Below are positions 12,215 to 22,544 of a DNA stretch of 64,000 nt, piece after piece. The first letter of the stretch is position 1, and each line of letters begins with the position of its first letter. Source of the DNA: Notamacropus eugenii. Taxonomy: Eukaryota > Chordata > Mammalia > Diprotodontia > Macropodidae. The translations under genes and the position numbers were made by a program. Below the pieces are notes generated by a model. The model saw only the letters and a program-made list of their open reading frames with translations. It did not search any database and had not been told where the DNA came from. The stretch is from positions 12,154,479-12,218,478 of the forward strand of contig NC_092872.1 of assembly GCF_028372415.1 (NCBI RefSeq). Direction: 5' to 3'.

Positions 12215-13105
12215 ATATGTTGATTTAATTGACCCAAAGAGATACTTAGTAATGACATCCATAAAAAACTGATCAAACAAGTCATAGAAGCAATTCATTA
12301 TCACGTGAAGGGGAATCATAGTGATGAGAACACGCCAGAATTTCTGGAATGTGTCTAACCCAATCTTCAGAAGAAGACGAAAAGCCTATTTCTGATTACA
12401 TACATTAAGGAAATAGAAATAAGATGATTAATGAACTGGATTCAATTTAAATTTTAGAAGATCAATGAATACATCTAAAAGAGAAAAATTTATAAAATAC
12501 AGGAGAAATAACTGGGAAGCCCCCAAAACTATAGAATTGATCAAATTAAAAAGTATTTTTTTTTTGAAAAAACTAGCATCCAGTGCCTCCATAACTAGCC
12601 TGTTTAAAGGAAGTCCAGGAAAATTTAATCACCATACTAAAAAATGAATAATTAAATCAATAGGGAAGAAATAAAAAGAATTATCAGAATCTGCTATAAC
12701 AACAATAATCAAATTAGCATCATTTATTATAGCACTAGACTTTGTTCTTAATTATTTGATCCTCACAACTATTACTATCTTCACTTTACAGTTAAAAAAA
12801 TTAGCATACAGAGGTCAACGAACTTCTCTAGATCACACTGGAAGGAAAATGCCTTAAGGTAGGATTTGAGATCAGGTCTTCCTGACTTCTGAATGCAGCA
12901 CTGTACCCATTATGCTGTATGCAATTATATACCAGAAAAATGAGAATTTAAAAGAAGTGGAAGGATATCCATAAAAATATAACATACTCAAATTAAGAGC
13001 CTCAGATGAAGCTATTAATCCAGTTTCTGAAAGAAATAAAATTAACTATAAAGGAACTATCAAAATGCATAAAAACAAAAATTTTAAATAGAAGAGTAGC
13101 AAGGT
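12215..13105 (+). mobile_element. Ancient L1 ORF2 fragment, with MIR-type insertions
   Basis: A-rich plus-strand sequence aligning with L1 ORF2 (compare 12270-12330 with 5950-6010). A minus-strand MIR-like element interrupts it at about 12735-12930. The L1 reading continues at 16257 beyond the half-L1 insertion, where the AEKAFDK segment is visible near 16352. Confidence 0.6.
12735..12930 (-). mobile_element. MIR-like SINE
   Basis: Antisense MIR signature: ctttacagttaaaaaaatta, then agatcacactgg and gatcaggtcttcctgactt. Confidence 0.6.
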
Positions 13106-13284
13106 GACTTCAGCAGCATGTTGAAAGATTATTCACTATGATGAATAAATGAGAAAACAAAGCACGTGTTGAGCATTCGCTGTGTGCTGTGCACCAAGCT
13201 AACACTGCAGTGTGGAAAGATGACGCATGTCAGAGGACACAATTCCAGGGTGAGTAGGAGGGCTTGGTCCATTTTGATCTGTTT

Positions 13285-13302
13285 GAATTTTAGACTAGAG
13301 AT
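13285..13302. repeat. 5' target-site duplication of half-L1
   Basis: GAATTTTAGACTAGAGAT, repeated perfectly at 16239-16256 after the A-rich tail. Confidence 0.95.
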
Positions 13303-13446
13303 TAGTGGCCAAGATGGCGGAGTAGAAAGACGCACATACACATAGCTCCGAACCCACAACCCATAGAACGGCTACAGGGGAGTAACTCACGGCAAATTCT
13401 GCACCCAGAGGCCACGGAATATTGGAGCGAGGGAGATTTCTGTTCC

Positions 13447-13752
13447 GGAGAGACCTGCAAACCTCTCGCGGGGGGTCCTTCGCGCTGCGGACTGGGCGCC
13501 GGGACTGGGAGCTGAGTGCAGCCCTGGCACTAAGAGGAAAAGATCCGAGCGGGCTTCAGGGACGGGATCTCCAGCGGCCACGCGGGTCCCTCCACCCACA
13601 GAGGGACCTGCAAACCTCTCACAAAAGGTCCGTCGCGCTGCAGACGCAGAGCCCAGCCCAGACCTGCCGTGGCCGCCGAGAGAAACAGATCTGAGCAGGC
13701 TTCAGGGACAGGATCTCCAGCGGCCGCACAAGTCCCTCCACCTGCAGGTGAC
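13447..13752 (+). promoter_or_regulatory. Tandem 5' UTR monomers of the half-L1
   Basis: Two copies of a unit of about 153 bp start at 13447 and 13601. Shared blocks, in the same order, are gacctgcaaacctctc, then tcgcgctgc, then ggcttcaggga, then atctccagcggcc, then gtccctccacc. Tandem 5' monomers act as promoters in rodent L1s; that role here is inference. The many CpGs stand out from the AT-rich surroundings. Confidence 0.7.
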
Positions 13753-14128
13753 AGGGGTCGGTGAGAGAGTCTCTTTGGCGGGTCGAGAGGGGAGTGGGGT
13801 GCCCCCATAATTCAGGCCCCCCCCCACCCCCCCCGAGGTAGAAGCTGAGAGGCGGCAGCATACAAGGGTTCCCCAAGCGGGTGGGAGCCTGGATCCATTG
13901 TGGAAGGTCTGTGCATAAACCCCCTGAGGGAACTGAGCCTGAGAGGCGGCCCTGCCCTGACCTGACCACCTGAACATAATCTCATACTGAATAGCAGCCC
14001 TGCCCCCGCCAAAAGCCCTAAGGCTGGAAGCAGTATTTGAATTTCAGACCCCAAACTTTGGCTGGGAGGATCAGGAGGCGAGGTGGGTGTGAGGAGAATA
14101 TTCAGAGGTCAAGTCACTGGCTGGGAAA

Positions 14129-15216
14129 ATGCCCAGAAAAGGGAAAAGAAATAAGACTATAGAAGGCTACTTTCTTGGAGAACAGGCATTTCCTCCCTTC
14201 CTTTCTGATGAGGAAGAACAATGCTTACCATCAGGCAAAGACACAGAAATCAAGGCTTCTGTGTCCCAGCCCACCCAATGGGCTCAGGCCATGGAAGAGC
14301 TCAAAAAGAATTTTGAAAATCAAGTTAGAGAGGTGGAGGAAAAACTGGGAAGAGAAATGAGAGAGATGAAAGAAAAGCATGAACAGCAGATCAGCTCCCT
14401 GCTAAAGGAGAACCAAAAAAATGTTGAAGAAATTAACACCTTGAAAACTAGCCTAACTCAATTGGCAAAAGAGGTTCAAAAAGCCAATGAGGAGAAGAAT
14501 GCTTTCAAAAGCAGAATTAGCCAAATGGAAAAGGAGATCCAAAAGCTCATTGAAGAAAATAGTTCTTTCAAAATTAAAATGGCACAGATGGAGGCTAATG
14601 ACTTTTTTCAAAACCAAGAAATCACAGAACAAAGACAGAAGAATGGAAAAATGGAAGATAATGTGAAATAATCTCATTGGAAAAACAACAGACCTGGAAA
14701 ATAGATCCAGGAGAGACAATTTAAAAATTATGGGACTACCTAAAAGCCATGATCAAAAGAAGAGCCTAGACATCATCTTTCATGAAATTATCAAGGAAAA
14801 CTGCCCTAATATTCTAGAACCAGAGGGCAAAATAAATATTCAAGGAATCCACAGAACACCGCCTGAAAGAGATCCAAAAAGAGAAACTCCTAGGAACATT
14901 GTGGCCAAATTCCAGAGTTCCCAGGTCAAGGAGAAAATATTGCAAGCAGCTAGAAAGAAATAATTCAAGTATTGTGGAAATACAATCAGGATAACACAAG
15001 ATCTAGCAGCTTCTACATTAAGGGATCGAAGGGCATGGAATAGGATATTCCAGAAGTCAAAGGAACTAGGACTAAAACCAAGAATCACCTACCCAGCAAA
15101 ACTGAGTATAATACTTCAGGGGAAAAATTGGTCTTTCAATGAAATAGAGGACTTTCAAGCATTCTTGATGAAAAGACCAGAGCTGAAAAGAAAATTTGAC
15201 TTTCAAACACAAGAAT
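14129..15216 (+). pseudogene. Half-L1 ORF1p, one frameshift and one nonsense change
   Basis: ORF1p starts at ATG 14129 (N-terminus MPRKGKRNKTIEGYFLGE, shared with other L1 copies in the window). A long coiled coil covers about residues 50-170. Reading stops at 14669-14671 because of one extra A in the aaataatctc stretch, relative to the tatctcattggaaaa form in sister copies. It continues in the next frame (RRDNLKIMGLPKSHD, then TPRNIVAKFQ) to a CAA-to-TAA-type stop at 14961-14963. It then runs to about 15216, ending FDFQTQE. The domain order (coiled coil, RRM, C-terminal domain) is that of L1 ORF1p, an RNA-binding trimer. No intact protein is made. Confidence 0.85.
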
Positions 15217-15429
15217 GAAGAGAAGCATGAAAAAGTAAATAGCAAAGAGAAGTCATAAGGGACTTACTAAAGCTGAACTGTTTGCTTTCCTACATGGAAA
15301 GACAATATTTATAACTCTTGAAACATTTCAGTATCTGGGTACTGGGTGGGAGTACACACACACACACATGCACACACGCACACATACATAGAGACAGAGT
15401 GCACAGAGTGAATTGAAGAGGATGGGATC

Positions 15430-16238
15430 ATATCTTAAAAAAAAAAATGAAATCAAGCAGTGAGAGAGAAATATATTGGGAGGAGAAAGGGAGAAATTGA
15501 ATGGAGCAAATTATCTCTCATAAAAGAGGCTAGCAAAAGACTCATTAGTGGAGGGATAATGAGGGGAGGTGAGAGAAAAACATGAAGTCTACTCATCACA
15601 TTCCACTAAAGGAAAGAATAAAATGCACACTCATTTTGGTAGGAAAACCTATCTCACAATACAGGAAAGTGGGGGATAAGGGGACAAGCAGGGTGGGGGG
15701 GATGATAGAAGGGAGGGCATGGGGAGGAGAGGCAATTCGAGGTCGACACTCATGGGGAGGGATAGGATCAAAAGAGAATAGAAGTAATGGGGGACAGGAT
15801 AGGATGGAGGGAAATATAGTTAGTCCTATACAACACAACTATTATGGAAGTCATTTGCAAAACTACACAGATTTGGCCTATATTGAATTGCTTGCCTTCC
15901 AAAGGGAAGGGGTGGAGAGGGAGGGAGCTAAAGAAGTTGGAACTCAAAGTGTTAGGATCAACTGTCGAGTAATGTTCTTGCCACTAGGAAATAAGAAATA
16001 CAGGTAAAGGGGTATAGAAAGCTATCTGGCCCTACAGGACAAAAGAGAAGACGGAGACAAGGGCAGAGAGGGATGATAGAAGAGAGAGCAGATTGGTTAT
16101 AGGGGCAATTAGAATGCTTGGTGTTTGGGGGGGGAGGGGAAAAAAGGGGAGAAAATTTGTAACCCAAAATTTTGTGAAAATGAATGTTAAAAGTTAAATG
16201 AATAAATTTAATAAAAATAAAAAAAAAATTAAAAAAAA
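15430..16238 (+). mobile_element. 3' UTR of the half-L1
   Basis: Purine-rich sequence with no ORF2 homology, ending in atgaatgttaaaagttaa and an A-rich tail. Its reverse complement is seen at 55412-56340, showing that the second copy belongs to the same family. The open frame at 15582-16007 is a purine-strand artefact. Confidence 0.7.
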
Positions 16239-16256
16239 GAATTTTAGACTAGAGAT
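16239..16256. repeat. 3' target-site duplication of half-L1
   Basis: Perfect copy of 13285-13302. It is followed by ggcagaattc, which continues the older L1 host sequence. Confidence 0.95.
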
Positions 16257-16420
16257 GGCAGAATTCATTAGAAATGACATTAGAAATATAACATTAGGGA
16301 AACAACATAATTATATTAAAAGCAAAAACATCCAAGACCATTATGTGATTGTATGAATAGAGGCTGAAAAAGCCTTTGACAAAGGTTTAATTTGGTATTT
16401 CATAATGAATTCTTCCTAAA
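16257..16420 (+). mobile_element. Ancient L1 fragment resumes
   Basis: It carries the RT motif A stretch (gaggctgaaaaagcctttga) in L1 order, consistent with continuation of 12215-13105 across the insertion. Confidence 0.55.
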
Positions 16421-16849
16421 ATTTCTTTACCTTTTAACAAAAGGCATGTAAACTGGAATTATTTTCATGGTGATCTTACAAATTCATCTCATGAATACTG
16501 CAGTATAAATCTTTGAAGTGATACTTCTTATTATCCTTGAATACTTTGATAAAACCAACTCTGAAACCTTTTTTCTTTTGCCTTTTCGAGGAGAACCTGG
16601 GAATCAATCTCTTGTTTAGCTACAACATCCTTTTGTCTTTTTATTTGTGGTGAAGATGTCAAGATTAATATAGGACAAAAAAAATACCAAAATCTAGGTT
16701 ATGTCAGAAGACTTAGCACATTATCTAAAATAACTGTGTTATCCTTAGAGGCCTCTGTCCACTTTCCACCAATCTGCCATTGTCGTTGTAGGCTCACAAA
16801 GGGACTGGATAAGACTGAAGGTCATTTTGTATTTCATATGAGTAAGTCA
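16421..16849. other. Unassigned intronic or intergenic sequence
   Basis: No gene, RNA or confident repeat is seen. If KLHL18 begins upstream of the window, this is intron sequence. Confidence 0.5.
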
Positions 16850-17560
16850 AGTCATCCAGAATTCATTAAATGCTTGTTATGTGCCAGATACTATGCTAAA
16901 CACTGGGGATGCAAAGAAAGGCAGAAAGCAGTCTGAGACCTCAGGGAGCCCAAAATCTAGCTGTAAATCAGTTAACAAACAAGATATGTACAGGATAAAC
17001 GGGAGATCACCTCAGGGGGAGGCATTGGCATGGAGGATGGGAAAGGCTTCTTGTAGAAGGTAGGATCTTAGGTCCCACCTGAAGGAAGTGTGGAAGCCAG
17101 GAGGTAGAAGATGAGGGAGAAAATTCCAGGCGTGGGGGAGAGCAAGGAAAAATACATGGAGGTGGGAGAGTGAATATTTTGTGTGAATAAGGATGCAGAT
17201 CTTTGACACTGGATTGTAAGGAATGTGGAGGGGAGTAAGGTATAAGAAGCTTGAAAAGGTAGGAAGGGACCAGGTTAGAAAAGCCATTAGAAGTCAAACA
17301 GAGAAGTTTTTATTTGGTCCTGGGAGCCCCAGAAGTGTATTGAATAGGAGGGATGGCATGCTCAGTGCCTTAGGAAGAGCACTTTGGTGGCAAAATGAAA
17401 TTGGATTGTAGTGGGAAGAGACGTGAGACCAGGAAAATCACCTGCAGCATTCCAGGTTTAAGGTGGTAACAGCCTGTAAAGCAGGGAGAGGGAGCGTCAG
17501 AGTCAGAGTTGAGAAGGCAGTTTGTACAAGAAATGTCGTGAAGGTAGAATTTGCTGTACA
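16850..17560 (+). mobile_element. Unnamed mid-repeat (family X), best copy
   Basis: The motif order is: aagtcatccagaattcatta, tgtgccagatactatgctaa, ctggggatgcaaag, caagatatgtacaggataaa, gggaaaggcttcttgtagaa, gaaaattccaggcg, gaccaggttagaaaagccat, and tcctgggagccccagaagtg. Parts recur at 1191-1640, 27310-27440 and 29500-30240. I recognise the pattern as common in marsupial DNA but cannot name the family. It has no coding capacity. Confidence 0.6.
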
Positions 17561-17699
17561 TGGCAACAGATTGAGTATAGGGAGTGTGAGGAGTTTTGTG
17601 GAATGACGGGGTTGCAGGTCAGACTGCTGAGAGTTAGGAAGAGAGTCCCAGGACAGGAAGGGTGGCAACTGTGTTTTCTTCCTGCTTGAGTAAACTCTG

Positions 17700-18180
17700 A
17701 AGGTCCGATGAGGGCGAGCTGTACTTGAATCTGAAATGATCTCAGGGATTATCTTGTCAAGCCCCTCAAACCCATGCTGGAATGTCTGTCTTCTGCAACT
17801 ATGACAGCTGTACGTCCACTCTCAGTGATAGTGAACTTATACCTGAAAAAAATAGCCTATTACAGAGCTCTGATTGTTAGAAAATTCTTTCAGTTGTGCC
17901 AGATCTGCTTTTCTCTTGCTTCCACCTACCTGCCCTACCTCTAATCTCTGAAGTTACATAGGGTAAGTTCAGTTTGCTTACCACCTGATAGTTCTTCAAG
18001 AATTTGAAGATAGATATCCTGTCCCACTTTTTTCTTCTTCTCACCCAGGTTTAGTTTCCTGTGATTCCCCATATGACCTTCTTTCTGTACCTCTTACAAC
18101 TCTGGTGGCCCTTCTTTTTTTCTTGTATTTGATCATGTCCCTCTTAAGATGCGGCACCTAGGACTGGATCAGGACATTAT
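17700..18180. mobile_element. CR1/L3-type LINE 3' remnant
   Basis: The order of motifs is that of the CR1/L3 family: ctctgattgttagaaaattc, then gaatttgaagatagatatcc, then cctcttacaactctggtggc, then ctaggactggatcaggacat. The orientation appears antisense to the CR1 coding strand, but I am not certain. Confidence 0.5.
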
Positions 18181-18194
18181 TCTGTTAAAGGCTC

Positions 18195-18445
18195 ATCATC
18201 ATCACTGTCTCAGCTTCATGTGGTGTTTTAAAGTTTTCAGAGTGCTTTACAAATATGATCTCATTTTATCCTTGTAGTGACCTTGGGAAATAGGTACTCT
18301 TCCCCCCATTTTATAGATAATGAAACTGAAGCAGAGAGAGATTAAGCACCTTTAATGGCAACTTGAAGCTAGTCGGTGTCTGAGCCTGGATTTGAACTCA
18401 GGGCTTCCTGACCTGAGGCCCAATACTTTATCCACTATGCAGCCT
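18195..18445 (-). mobile_element. MIR
   Basis: Antisense MIR: gtgctttacaaatatgatct, then cattttatagataatgaaac, then ggatttgaactcagggcttc. Confidence 0.8.
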
Positions 18446-18695
18446 TTTAATAATAACTAGCATTTATATAGCGCTTCAAAGTTTGCCAAGTGCTTTACAA
18501 GTGTTATCTCCTCTGATCCTGTCGTCAGCCCAGTGAGGTAAGTGCTGTTATTACCCCCATTTTACAGTTGGGGAAATGGCGGCTAGGAGAGATTAAGTGA
18601 CTTGTCCAGAGTCACACAGCTAGTAAGTATCAGAGGCAGGATTTGAGCTCACGTCTTCCTGACTACAGGCCTAGCGCGCAACGCCCAGCTGCCCA
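18446..18695 (-). mobile_element. MIR
   Basis: A second antisense MIR lies directly after the first: cattttacagttggggaaat, then gagtcacacagctagtaagt, then ggatttgagctcacgtcttc. Confidence 0.85.
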
Positions 18696-20130
18696 TATCT
18701 GTCCCTTTCTCAGTCAAATTCCTTGAAAGAGCTGTCTACACTTGCTGCCTCTACTTCTCTCTTCTCACTTCTCAGTCCTTTGCATTTTCGCTTTTGATCT
18801 CATCCCTCACTGAAACCACTCTCTCTGAAGTTGCCAGTGATCTCTTACTTTGCCCCTTTCCCCTGTATTTGCAGCCTGGATTTTCTTTCCTTGCTGAGAT
18901 TTCACGATGCTCTGCTCTCCTGGTTTACTTCTTAGCTATCTTCCCATTCCTCAGTCTCCTGCCCTGGCTCATCCTCCATCTCAGCCCCTAACCATTTCTG
19001 GCTTAGGTTTTCTTCCCTCCCCCCTTTTTTTCCTTGGAAACCACATCATTTCCCATGGATTTAACTATCATTTCTATGCAAATGACTCAAATTGGGTATC
19101 CAGTCTCAGTGTCTCCTAAGTCCTGGATCACCTGCTGCCTATTTAGACATTTGTTCAAACTTGATATCCCAGAGGCAATTTCTGTTCAGTGGGTCTAAAA
19201 CTGAACTCATTGTCTTTCTGCCTTGAATTCCTCTTCTAGACTTCCTCTTTTTGTCAAAGGCACACCCATCCTTTGGAGAGCTTCAGTTTCTAATCTTAGC
19301 TGTGTCCTTAACTATTCATGTTCCCTTGCCCCAAAGAGCTACTCAGTTGCCAAATCTTGCCATTTCTACTTTCACAGCTTCCCTTGTACCTGCCCCTTTC
19401 TCTTCACTGGCATGGCTACCAGCTTCCGTCAAGTCCTCCTCTCCCCTCACCGAGATTATCTCAGTAGTCTTATATAATTGGTTTCTTGCCTCAGGTCTTT
19501 CAGCATTCCAGTTCATCTTGCTACCACAATACTGCTTAATCTGCTTAAGAACAGATAAAACCATGTAACCCCCCTATTCAGCCAACTCTGGTGGTTTCCT
19601 TTTGCCTCTTGGATAAAAATGCAACATCCTCTATTTGACTTTTGAAGCCCTACACAACCTGGTTCCAGTTTCATTGGATAATATTCCCCCTTCCTGTACA
19701 CCTCAGTGCAGCCATACTGGCTTCCTTTTGTCCTTCACACATCTCTGTGTCTTTGCATTGGCCTATCCCCATATCAGGAGTGCACTCCCTGCCTCTCTAC
19801 AACTCAGTCACTTTATATTTTAAGGCACAGCTTAAGCACCCTCTTTTGTGAAGACTTTCTTGACCCCTACTCACTATTAATGGGCCCTTCTTCTCACACT
19901 TGTATTTAATTGCTTTGTATCAATTTGTATTTATTAACTTTACATTATAATGTGCACACACACACAGATATGGATATATATTTAAGTATGAATTTGTCTC
20001 ACATATTAGAGTGTAAGTTCATTTCTGGTAGGGAATTTTTTTTTCCCTTTGTTCTTATAGTTCCAGTGCCTGGCACATAGTAGGTACTTAATCAGTACTT
20101 GTTGATTGATTGATTGGTTGAATATCTCCT
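18696..20130 (+). mobile_element. L2 LINE (ORF2 C-terminal half and 3' end)
   Basis: Conceptual reading shows a decayed RT box (FYANDS for YADDS near 19075), then SVAKSCHFYFHS near 19345, then FEALHNLVP near 19640. It ends in the L2 terminus (tggcacatagtaggtactta then tgattgattgattgg). Small open frames at 18794-19909 are pieces of this remnant, not host genes. Confidence 0.8.
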
Positions 20131-20328
20131 GCTTACTCCTCCTGAAATGCTGTATCAGATTTATAAATAGGATCAGAGAGAGAGAACTTAAAGAGAAGAA
20201 GAGAAGAAAGCAGTATCTCTAAGAAGAGAATTGACTTCACCCAATTAGTGTGTGAACTGTGACCAGGGCTGTGATCTGATAATTATGGCTTGCAGTCTAT
20301 AGATTGAGGGTATTGATTGATGGGGAGG

Positions 20329-20337
20329 AGTGTGTGT

Positions 20338-20433
<96 letters not shown>

Positions 20434-20437
20434 GAGA
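20329..20437. repeat. Compound microsatellite (GT)n(GA)n
   Basis: A TG run from 20331 to about 20386, then GA to 20437. It lies in the KLHL18 intron and stops about 36 nt before the acceptor of the next exon. Confidence 0.95.
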
Positions 20438-20439
20438 AT

Positions 20440-20473
20440 TACTAATGCCTGTTCTACTGTGCTTTTGTTTCAG
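20440..20473 (+). promoter_or_regulatory. KLHL18: KLHL18 branch point and 3' splice site
   Basis: A branch-point match TACTAAT lies at 20440-20446. A pyrimidine tract and the acceptor CAG at 20471-20473 follow. The branch adenosine (20445) is about 29 nt from the exon, within the usual range. Confidence 0.65.
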
Positions 20474-20578
20474 TGCTATGGGAACAGTTGTGTTGGATGG
20501 ACAAATCTATGTCTGTGGTGGATATGATGGTAATTCCTCCCTCAACTCTGTGGAGACGTACTCCCCTGAAACAGACAA
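20474..20578 (+). CDS. KLHL18: KLHL18 exon (third from last)
   Basis: 105 nt. The first base completes a codon from the previous exon, and the frame then reads [19 protein letters not shown]. It ends ETD plus AA of a split lysine codon, with donor GTAAGA at 20579. It carries one kelch blade core. Confidence 0.93.
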
Positions 20579-22544
20579 GTAAGAGCTCCCATCTCAGCCT
20601 GGTGCTTTCTCGTACCTTTCCTGCATGAACATTTTGAGGATCTAGCTAACATCCACTTAAATGCCAATGATGAAAAAGGCTTCAAGGAATATGCTGCCTT
20701 GGTCCCCAAAGGCTTCATTTGCTCATTTAACCTTATGTACTTATCAAAATTCAGGACCATTGCTTTGAGAGAGAAAAAGATTTAATAAAAGTTCCCAGAG
20801 GAGAGGAAGAATTGAATAGATCACTTAAGTGAGGGACAGTATTAACTCATATTCTTTGATTTATTGGAATGTTTTGGTTATACTGCTGATGTGTGGCAAC
20901 AAATATGAGATACCTAGTCGAGTTAACTTTGTGATGGAGATCTCTACAAAGCTTATGTTGTAGACACAGTAAGTCCTGTTAGCTCTAACAACCTGTCTTT
21001 GAAGGGCAAGGAGGCCTAACAGGTAACTGAATCTCATGTACGCTTTTCTTGCTTGACTGTCTCTTAAAGGTGGACGATAGTGACCCCAATGAGCTCAAAC
21101 CGAAGCGCAGCAGGCGTCACTGTATTTGAAGGTCGAATATATGTGTCTGGAGGACATGATGGTTTACAGATATTCAATAGTGTGAGTGTCTGTTTCTTTT
21201 GGGTTCAGGGCACTTTATCCCCTCCCCCCCCCCCCCCCCAAGTATGTCTTCCTTACTTCATTAGCTATTAGGCTGTCACCTGAGAAAATGTGGCCAAGGG
21301 ATTGCTTAAGGATAACAAGGTTTGGAGGGAATACAGGTCACCTTACTTACTATATAGTTAGCTCCTAGCTTCCAGTAGAAAAGAAAAACAAAGCCAGATT
21401 CCTCGTTAGCATTTCCCCCATTCTAGCTCAGAGCACGTTTTCTGGTCCTCTTTTCACGTACCCCTCCTAAAGGCATCTGATATTTTTTAGGTCACCATTA
21501 TGTAAAAGACAGGCTGTTAGCCAAGTTTCTGAGCAGTTTTTTGTATCATTTGATTTTTTTTCTATTTTATTTTTTAAAACTGCATAACAAACCAAGTGTA
21601 AAACCTCACTGAAAGCAGTCTTCAGTTTTAATGCTTACAGTGTTTCCCTTCTTATTTCCCCTTCTATGATAAGTCCTTCTTTATAGTGGTCAGGGGGCAT
21701 ATTGTTCTCCTGATTCTGCTTTCTTTACTGTGCATTATTTCATCCCTTTGCATAATTTCTTTATATTCTTCAAATGGGTCATTTACAGTGATCCTAAAAT
21801 TCCCTTACATTAAAGGACCACAGTTTGTTCAAGATTTTATTCTGTTTAAACATGTAAAATTAGTATTTGTGCTAGAAAAGATCAACCTGCCCTTGAAAAG
21901 CATACTCCACCATTCCCTTGAGGAACAGGGGAGCAGTGTCAGCCCCACAGTATGCTGGGAAGCCATGGACCAGATGAGCAATGACCTACCTAAGGTCAAA
22001 TCACATATGGATTACAAAGCTTAGCCTAGAATCCTCCAGTCACCAATGGGATGGCAGTTATATTACAGGGCCACAGGAGATCATAGATTTGACTCAGTAT
22101 GGGGACCGAGGTACAGCTTCCCTTTGACTCATGCATGCCTGTCTTTCCGAACTACAGGTGGAATATTACAACCATCACACAGCCACCTGGCACCCAGTAG
22201 CAAGCATGCTCAACAAACGTTGCCGTCATGGAGCTGCTTCCTTGGGCAGCAAGATGTTTGTCTGCGGGGGCTACGATGGTTCTGGCTTCCTCAGCATGGC
22301 TGAAGTCTACAGTTCTGTGGCAGACCAGTGGTACCTGATTGTCCCCATGAACACACGCCGGAGCCGGGTCTCCCTGGTAGCAAACTGTGGGCGTTTGTAT
22401 GCTGTGGGAGGCTATGATGGACAGTCCAACCTGAGCTCAGTAGAGATGTATGACCCAGAAACAAACCGCTGGACGTTCATGGCCCCCATGGTGTGTCATG
22501 AAGGAGGGGTTGGTGTAGGCTGCATTCCTCTCCTCACCATTTAA
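20474..22544 (+). CDS. KLHL18: KLHL18, last three coding exons (partial gene)
   Basis: Kelch-like protein 18 is a BTB-BACK-kelch substrate adaptor for the CUL3 ubiquitin ligase. Exons 20474-20578, 21070-21181 and 22158-22544 join in frame with GT/AG introns of 491 and 976 nt. They encode about 200 C-terminal residues of a family protein of about 574. Four kelch blades are visible, each with the double-glycine motif: [29 protein letters not shown] and [10 protein letters not shown]. The chain ends GCIPLLTI, as I recall for mammalian KLHL18. All splice sites and the frame are intact, so this is a working gene rather than a processed copy. The upstream exons (BTB, BACK and first blades) are not found in 1-20473 and probably lie before the window, across an intron longer than 20 kb. 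Confidence 0.93.
21070..21181 (+). CDS. KLHL18: KLHL18 exon (second from last)
   Basis: 112 nt, acceptor TAAAG at 21065-21069, donor GTGAGT at 21182. The first G completes the lysine codon. It reads [15 protein letters not shown], then [13 protein letters not shown]. The next exon continues with VEYYNHH. Confidence 0.93.
21226..21239. repeat. Poly-C run in KLHL18 intron
   Basis: A cytosine homopolymer of about 14, 45 nt after the exon end. It is likely to vary in length and to cause sequencing errors. Confidence 0.8.
21240..22157 (+). other. KLHL18: KLHL18 last coding intron
   Basis: No repeat was recognised except the poly-C run at its start. The acceptor CTACAG is at 22152-22157. Open frames within it (for example 21686-22024) have no recognisable content. 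Confidence 0.75.
22158..22544 (+). CDS. KLHL18: KLHL18 terminal coding exon
   Basis: 128 codons plus TAA at 22542-22544. It holds two complete kelch blades ([18 protein letters not shown] and [18 protein letters not shown]) and the conserved segments [13 protein letters not shown] ([10 protein letters not shown] here) and [10 protein letters not shown]. Differences from the human protein, as I recall it, are conservative. Confidence 0.95.
   Translation: MEYYNHHTATWHPVASMLNKRCRHGAASLGSKMFVCGGYDGSGFLSMAEVYSSVADQWYLIVPMNTRRSRVSLVANCGRLYAVGGYDGQSNLSSVEMYDPETNRWTFMAPMVCHEGGVGVGCIPLLTI

Larger units (their letters stand above)
13303..16238 (+). mobile_element. Half-L1 (HAL1-like) retroelement, complete
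   Basis: A 2.9-kb insertion bounded by perfect 18-bp TSDs. It begins with a typical L1 start (gtggccaagatggcggagta). It has a CpG-rich 5' UTR with two tandem monomers, one ORF1 (14129-15216) and a 3' UTR of about 1 kb ending in an A-rich tail. There is no trace of ORF2 endonuclease or RT, which is the definition of a half-L1. It was therefore presumably mobilised in trans by L1 ORF2p. Perfect TSDs, few ORF1 lesions and remaining CpGs suggest it is younger than the L1 fragments around it. Confidence 0.85.

Noticed and set aside
13387..14054. Several overlapping minus-strand open frames of 70-116 codons
   Set aside because: They lie antisense to the GC-rich 5' UTR of the half-L1. GC richness lowers stop frequency, and none has a recognisable domain.
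14129..14671. 180-codon open frame as a host coiled-coil gene
   Set aside because: It is ORF1 of a retroelement with TSDs and homologues throughout the window, and it is frame-shifted.
1..20473. Upstream KLHL18 exons
   Set aside because: I looked for further kelch blades and BTB/BACK sequence and recognised none, so no exon is claimed. A short exon could still be missed by eye.
20474..22544. KLHL18 as a processed pseudogene
   Set aside because: Introns, clean GT/AG sites and an uninterrupted frame across all three exons indicate the true gene.
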